From: Auxenochlorella pyrenoidosa
Lineage: Eukaryota; Chlorophyta; Trebouxiophyceae; Chlorellales; Chlorellaceae
NCBI GenBank assembly: GCA_001430745.1
Contig: KQ482057.1
Span: 180,052-244,051 of the forward strand
Length of the DNA stretch: 64,000 nucleotides
Direction: 5' to 3'
Part shown: in pieces, positions 63,507 through 64,000 of the stretch
How positions within the stretch are numbered: position 1 is the first letter of the stretch
Layout of the letters: each line of letters starts with the position of its first letter
Program-made: the position numbers and the translations under genes
The notes under the pieces: generated by a model
What the model saw: the letters and a program-made list of their open reading frames with translations, nothing else
What the model was told of the DNA's origin: nothing
Databases searched by the model: none

Positions 63507-63830
63507 GCACCAGGCAGCCATGCTAAGATACATACTAACATGTTGCACATAGCAACTTCAGCCACCATTCTTTAGCTCATGCATCTGCACACTGATTCTT
63601 GCTTCCTGGTCGGTTCCTAGCTTGCACATTGAAGGTAACTTAGCTGCTTTCGACACACCAAGAGGTGAAGGCAAGGACGAGATGGGGGGAGATGAAGTGA
63701 GGTGCATGACTGGGCTTTAGGTGCCAGGGACAGATGGTAAAGCAATCTACAGATGGTGCAGCCCAGGTTAGCAGAGACTACCGGCGGCAGCTGCATTGTC
63801 AAGATGGCCATCATCACCACTATTGCTGCC
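63507..63830. other. Convergent spacer after THI4
   Basis: Between the THI4 stop (+) and the stop of the right-edge minus-strand gene. It fits two 3' UTRs; nothing else was seen. Confidence 0.45.
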
Positions 63831-63955
63831 TTATCGTCCCCGGCCCATGGCATGCTCCACAGTGAACATGCGCGCCATTGAGTTGTACCCACGGACGTCG
63901 CCGCCACGCAGCAGGTTGCCAGCATCGCAGTTGAGCGGCGAGTCCGCCGCAGGAT
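63831..63955 (-). CDS. Last exon of an unidentified gene, 5' part outside window
   Basis: On the minus strand the acceptor CCTTGACAG (edge at 63955) opens a frame PAADSPLNCDAGNLLRGGDV, then RGYNSMARMFTVEHAMGRGR, ending at TAA 63831-63833. The clean acceptor, GC-rich codon use and position opposite the THI4 3' end make a real terminal exon likely. I do not recognise the family. Confidence 0.5.
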
Positions 63956-64000
63956 CTGTCAAGGAGACGCAATGTGTTCGATCAATGCGGATTGGAATGC

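Overview
This is a nuclear segment of a GC-rich, intron-dense green alga. Introns begin with GT or GC and almost always end in TGCAG. The gene set fits a chlorophyte: LHCII antenna protein, plant-type thiazole synthase THI4, plastid adenylate kinase, XEG113-like GT77 arabinosyltransferase and GnT I. Composition and gene style suggest a trebouxiophyte of the Chlorella type; this is an inference, since no rRNA or organelle marker is present. There is one assembly gap (15060-15726).

Layout: 1-5347 (+) is the 3' part of a T-complex-11 (TCP11) domain gene. 5907-10029 (-) is the RIO2 kinase and 10627-14714 (+) is Notchless (NLE1), two ribosome-biogenesis factors sharing a divergent promoter. 15727-20640 is a tandem segmental duplication carrying ankyrin-repeat genes, the first copy broken and the second intact. 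20830-25387 (-) is GnT I, divergent from an MMTAG2-like gene at 25535-27514 (+). 28087-30146 (-) is a plastid-type TVP38/DedA membrane protein. 30503-33911 (-) encodes a Polycomb RING1-type E3 ligase with an AP2 DNA-binding domain between its RING and RAWUL domains, and is the most unusual gene here. It is head-to-head with ribonucleotide reductase R2 (34373-36881, +).

The right half holds an AFG2/CIP111-type double AAA ATPase (37146-41193, +), choline/ethanolamine kinase (41325-43856, -), RPA70 (44300-48712, -), XEG113-like GT77 (49071-53280, +), LHCII (54509-56348, -), plastid adenylate kinase (57867-60096, +) and THI4 (60836-63506, +). The last exon of an unidentified gene lies at 63831-63955 (-).

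Themes: ribosome biogenesis (RIO2, NLE1, AFG2-like), DNA replication (RNR2, RPA70), secretory-pathway glycosylation (GnT I, XEG113) and the plastid (LHCII, AMK, THI4, TVP38-like). Observations that stand out are the RING-AP2-RAWUL fusion, at least twelve GC-AG introns, an RPA70 lacking three of four zinc-ribbon cysteines, and the decaying ankyrin array with a conserved coding frame on the opposite strand. Gene coordinates run from start codon to stop codon and include introns; exon joins were worked out by eye from splice sites, reading phase and family similarity.
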